NCBI RefSeq assembly: GCF_009389715.1
Contig: NC_052399.1
Coordinates: forward strand, 2,062,938 to 2,126,937
Direction: 5' to 3'
Origin: Phoenix dactylifera
Lineage: Eukaryota; Streptophyta; Magnoliopsida; Arecales; Arecaceae
Length of the DNA: 64,000 nt
The position numbers and the translations under genes are program-made. Below are positions 62,101 to 64,000 of this stretch, in pieces. Position 1 is the stretch's first letter, and the number at the start of each line of letters is the position of its first letter. Under the pieces are notes generated by a model. That model had not been told where the DNA came from and made no database searches. It saw nothing but the letters and a program-made list of their open reading frames with translations.

Positions 62101-62549
62101 TATAATCCGTGATAAGGATCATGCAAAGTTCCAAGCACAGGTTGCCAGCAAATATCCCTTGATCGATCAGGCAAGTTTTTTCAGAATCGATACCTCCTTC
62201 AGTACTCATAGTGCGAAATATAATCAAGAATGTACATTACAATCTTAATACACAGTATGTTACCCGACTGTTTTGACATGACAATTGAGATTTTTTTTAA
62301 GAAAGGGAGCTCTCTCTTGATCTAAAAGAAAGATGTCAAAAAGATTTCTTAGACTAATTCATAATACTTAAATCCATGAGATTGGCTATCAAGAAACTAA
62401 TGGTTTACATTTATTTCGTCCAGGGAAGCAACCTTCGTGGTAAGAAAGTTGAATTTGTTCTCCACTGGCATGTTATGCCCAGTACAGGTAGAATGATTGT
62501 AGATAAGATGGCCTTGTCCAAATTCTATCTACCTGAGGCTTATACATAG
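53155..62549 (+). CDS. SPC3-like: Signal peptidase complex subunit 3 (SPC22/SPC3 family), 6 exons
   Basis: Exons: 53155-53280, 54638-54685, 59330-59392, 61027-61080, 62084-62170, 62424-62549; each is a multiple of three and together they encode 167 residues, the usual length of the family. The protein is a single-pass ER membrane subunit whose lumenal part supports signal-peptide cleavage by the SEC11 subunit. The N terminus MHSYVYRLN is followed by a membrane helix (about residues 10-32). The lumenal part contains VSLTLNISMDLRSLFTWNTK (N-glycosylation site at Asn64), VFVFLAAEYETSKNSLNQ, LWDYII and LHWHVMPSTGRM. The second family sequon (NLT before LHW) is replaced by EFVLHW, and YRFIDQ by YPLIDQ, so the C-terminal half is divergent. 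Intron 5 is GC-AG. The exon 1 donor (GAG|GTCACC) is weak; two residues may differ there. Confidence 0.93.
56579..57351. mobile_element. MITE-like element in SPC3 intron 2
   Basis: Ends CAAGGTTTTGTAAAG and, reversed, CAATGTTTTAGAAAG are matching terminal inverted repeats. Next to each lies sequence rich in GGC(A/G)C and GCC(T/A)AG words (GTGCCTAGGTCC, GGTGCCTAGATGG). No transposase frame; length 773 bp. The style fits a nonautonomous DNA transposon, hAT-like by guess. Confidence 0.55.
58688..58853 (+). mobile_element. tRNA-derived SINE (Au-like) with 18-bp target duplication
   Basis: It starts GAGGGAGGGCCTTGGCATAA. A box A-like TGGCATAACGGTAAGG is followed by TGACCTAAGTGTCACGGG and a degenerate box B (GGTCTAAAAC for GGTTCGAGTC). 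The body has AGCCTCTCC, GTAAGGTTG and CTGACCCTC, and the end has GGGAGCCTCGTGCATGGGA plus T6. This is the order of the plant Au SINE. Flanks ATCTTATTCTAACAAGTA (58670-58687) and ATCTTATTCTAACCAGTA (58854-58871) match at 17 of 18 bases. It lies in SPC3 intron 2, sense to the gene. Confidence 0.88.
59138..59208 (+). repeat. (TC)n microsatellite followed by (GC)n
   Basis: About 29 TC units run to 59195, then TGTGCGCGCGCGCG. It lies 121-192 bases before the exon 3 acceptor of the SPC3 gene. Confidence 0.95.
62171..62423 (+). other. GC-AG intron 5 of the SPC3 gene
   Basis: The donor reads CAG|GCAAGT and the acceptor TTTCGTCCAG|GG. The bases around the GC match the strong consensus normally required by GC donors. 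No GT donor nearby keeps the frame and the conserved LIDQ-GSNLRG junction. Confidence 0.85.
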
Positions 62550-62628
62550 TTTACAGCATGTCCCATTCCTCACTGATTGTCTGTGATAATTCATGGGTAC
62601 TATAGTCCGATCTTAGGTGAACTTCTGA

Positions 62629-62734
62629 TTAAGTGTATTCTTTCTGGATGCCTATTGTTCTCTTTCTCAAAATCAATTTTGTTAAGTGTATTCTTTCTGG
62701 ATGCCTATTGTTTTCTTTCTCAAAATCAATTATG
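62629..62734 (+). repeat. Tandem duplication of 53 bp just after the SPC3 stop codon
   Basis: TTAAGTGTATTCTTTCTGGA starts both units (62629 and 62682), each continuing TGCCTATTGTT.TCTTTCTCAA. Only about two bases differ. It begins 80 bases after the stop, so it may be in the 3' UTR. Confidence 0.92.
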
Positions 62735-64000
62735 TTGCATCCCTTGAGTAGAGACATTAATAATTATCAGTGGGCTCTCGTACTACATCAAAGTTAGCGT
62801 ATGCTCATGCCATAGCCATTTCACTTGATGCTCGTAACTCCCAGAGGCTTTATCGAGTGTGTAGTGTCAGTAGATTGCATGTGGTGCTCAGCAATCTAAA
62901 TAAACTGATACACTATTACAAGTTTGTTTAATATACTGCAAGTACGTATTTATTTGTGATGGTACTAGAGTTAAAGCAGCTCTCCAGCTGAAAGAGGCGA
63001 TGGCTTTCTCCCGCTGATTGTCTCACAGGGCCAATCACCTCTTTAGAGAGAAAAAAAAAGCAGGAAAAAAAAGCTTGATGCCTTCTAATTATGATGGTGC
63101 TTGATAAACCCAATCTAACTTGCACGTCGTGAATCAGATCTCTCTCTTTTTTTTAGCATGGGTTGAGTCCTGTGGACTGCATTATAAAATTTACTATCTT
63201 AATATTAAGATGATCTGAAAACTTTCATATTTATTTTAATTTTCCCTAAGTTATTCGAGATGACTTGAGTCAAGCTAAAATAGCCAATAACATATATCTA
63301 TTTATTAACCAATTGGCTTTTTAAATTTGACTCATTTATCTTATAGCCAGTAATCGTAGCATCTGGAGGTGCCTACAAGGCTAACCATATCTTTCATGGT
63401 CTATCTTAGTTTTGCATAATCCTACTATTGATTGAAAACTCCCAGGCAAATCTATAAAAGTTTTTCTTTTCTTTTTGAGAAAGTACAGATTTATTATGGA
63501 CTGACATTAGATTGGGAGTTGTGGAGTTACTAGTATATGGCTATCTTTATCACGCAAATGTTTTATTGGCGAGATGTTGTCTGTTACAATAGCCTATTCT
63601 GTAAATGTTTATTGATTATTTATTTTTGCTTTTTAAGCAATTTCTATATTTATCATATTTTCTTTTTAAATTTTTGATTGTTCAACCTCTAAATTTATCT
63701 GAGTTACGAAATGAACTAAAATTCATCTCCCGTGACTACTGCCGAAGCCACCCACCCAAGTACCTAGATGGGTCCCAGGAATTGCGTTGAAATATTCCAG
63801 AATAAAACATTTAAATAATCCAACCCCTAATCTTTTACTTGGTATGTCTAACCAGAGTTCTAATATCTGCTACAAAACCAATTCCCCCAACACCAATTAC
63901 CGGTGCTCTAATTCTCCCTCCCCATCACATTAAATCCACCATATTATTCAGGAAAACACGAAAACAAATTAGCTTATACTCCACTTCTAGTTTCCGAGTT
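62735..64000. other. Intergenic, no gene seen
   Basis: AT-rich sequence with short frames only. The end of the SPC3 transcript probably lies in the first part. Confidence 0.4.

Noticed and set aside
1..64000. CRISPR arrays, operons, prophage or bacterial defence systems
   Set aside because: All repeats are tandem duplications, microsatellites or transposon copies, and genes have plant introns.

Overview
The window is plant nuclear DNA. It has long AT-rich intergenic stretches, introns with GT-AG (and one GC-AG) borders, plant-only protein families and many plant transposon remnants. GC-rich single-exon genes and the repeat families suggest a monocot. A palm is my best guess from the style of the LTR and MITE sequences, but I could not test that.

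Four genes are supported. (1) 10231-10869 (+) is a single-exon acidic protein of 212 aa with a basic NLS-like N terminus and no function I recognise. (2) 26076-26984 (+) is a single-exon AP2/ERF factor of the CRF/group VI type with a CRF (TEH) motif, probably ERF118/119-like. (3) 35503-47658 (-) is a 14-exon gene for a CCR4-type deadenylase/EEP nuclease, close to plant CCR4 homolog 5. I reconstructed it exon by exon; all phases agree and give 479 aa. (4) 53155-62549 (+) is a 6-exon gene for signal peptidase complex subunit 3 (SPC22/SPC3 type), 167 aa, whose fifth intron is GC-AG. The four have no evident functional link: two nuclear or regulatory proteins, one mRNA-decay enzyme and one ER membrane subunit.

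The rest is mainly repeats. 1-850 is the 3' end of a Ty3/Gypsy chromovirus whose pol frame runs through the polypurine tract into the 3' LTR. Two more LTRs of this family lie reversed at 19705-20157 and 23464-23811. 8443-9179 is a clean solo LTR with a perfect 5-bp target duplication (ATATC) and two internal minisatellites. Other LTR-like DNA lies at about 4590-5260 and 29010-29935. LINE remnants lie at 13560-13972 (-), 33560-34165 (+) and 51040-52770 (-); the last two are one family. MITE-like or foldback elements lie at 12950-13530, 30774-31016, 49749-50850 and 56579-57351. A tRNA-derived Au-type SINE with an 18-bp target duplication sits in SPC3 intron 2. Two inverted copies of one MITE-like element flank exons 6-13 of the CCR4 gene. 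Intergenic 5.3-7.2 kb and 18.1-18.8 kb are GC-rich without a gene I can support.

I found no gene cluster, CRISPR array or clearly new biological system. The points most worth checking are the pol/LTR overlap, the alternating minisatellite in the solo LTR, the inverted intronic repeat pair, the nested foldback element and the GC-AG intron. All exon borders and family names come from reading the sequence; no search or transcript data were available.
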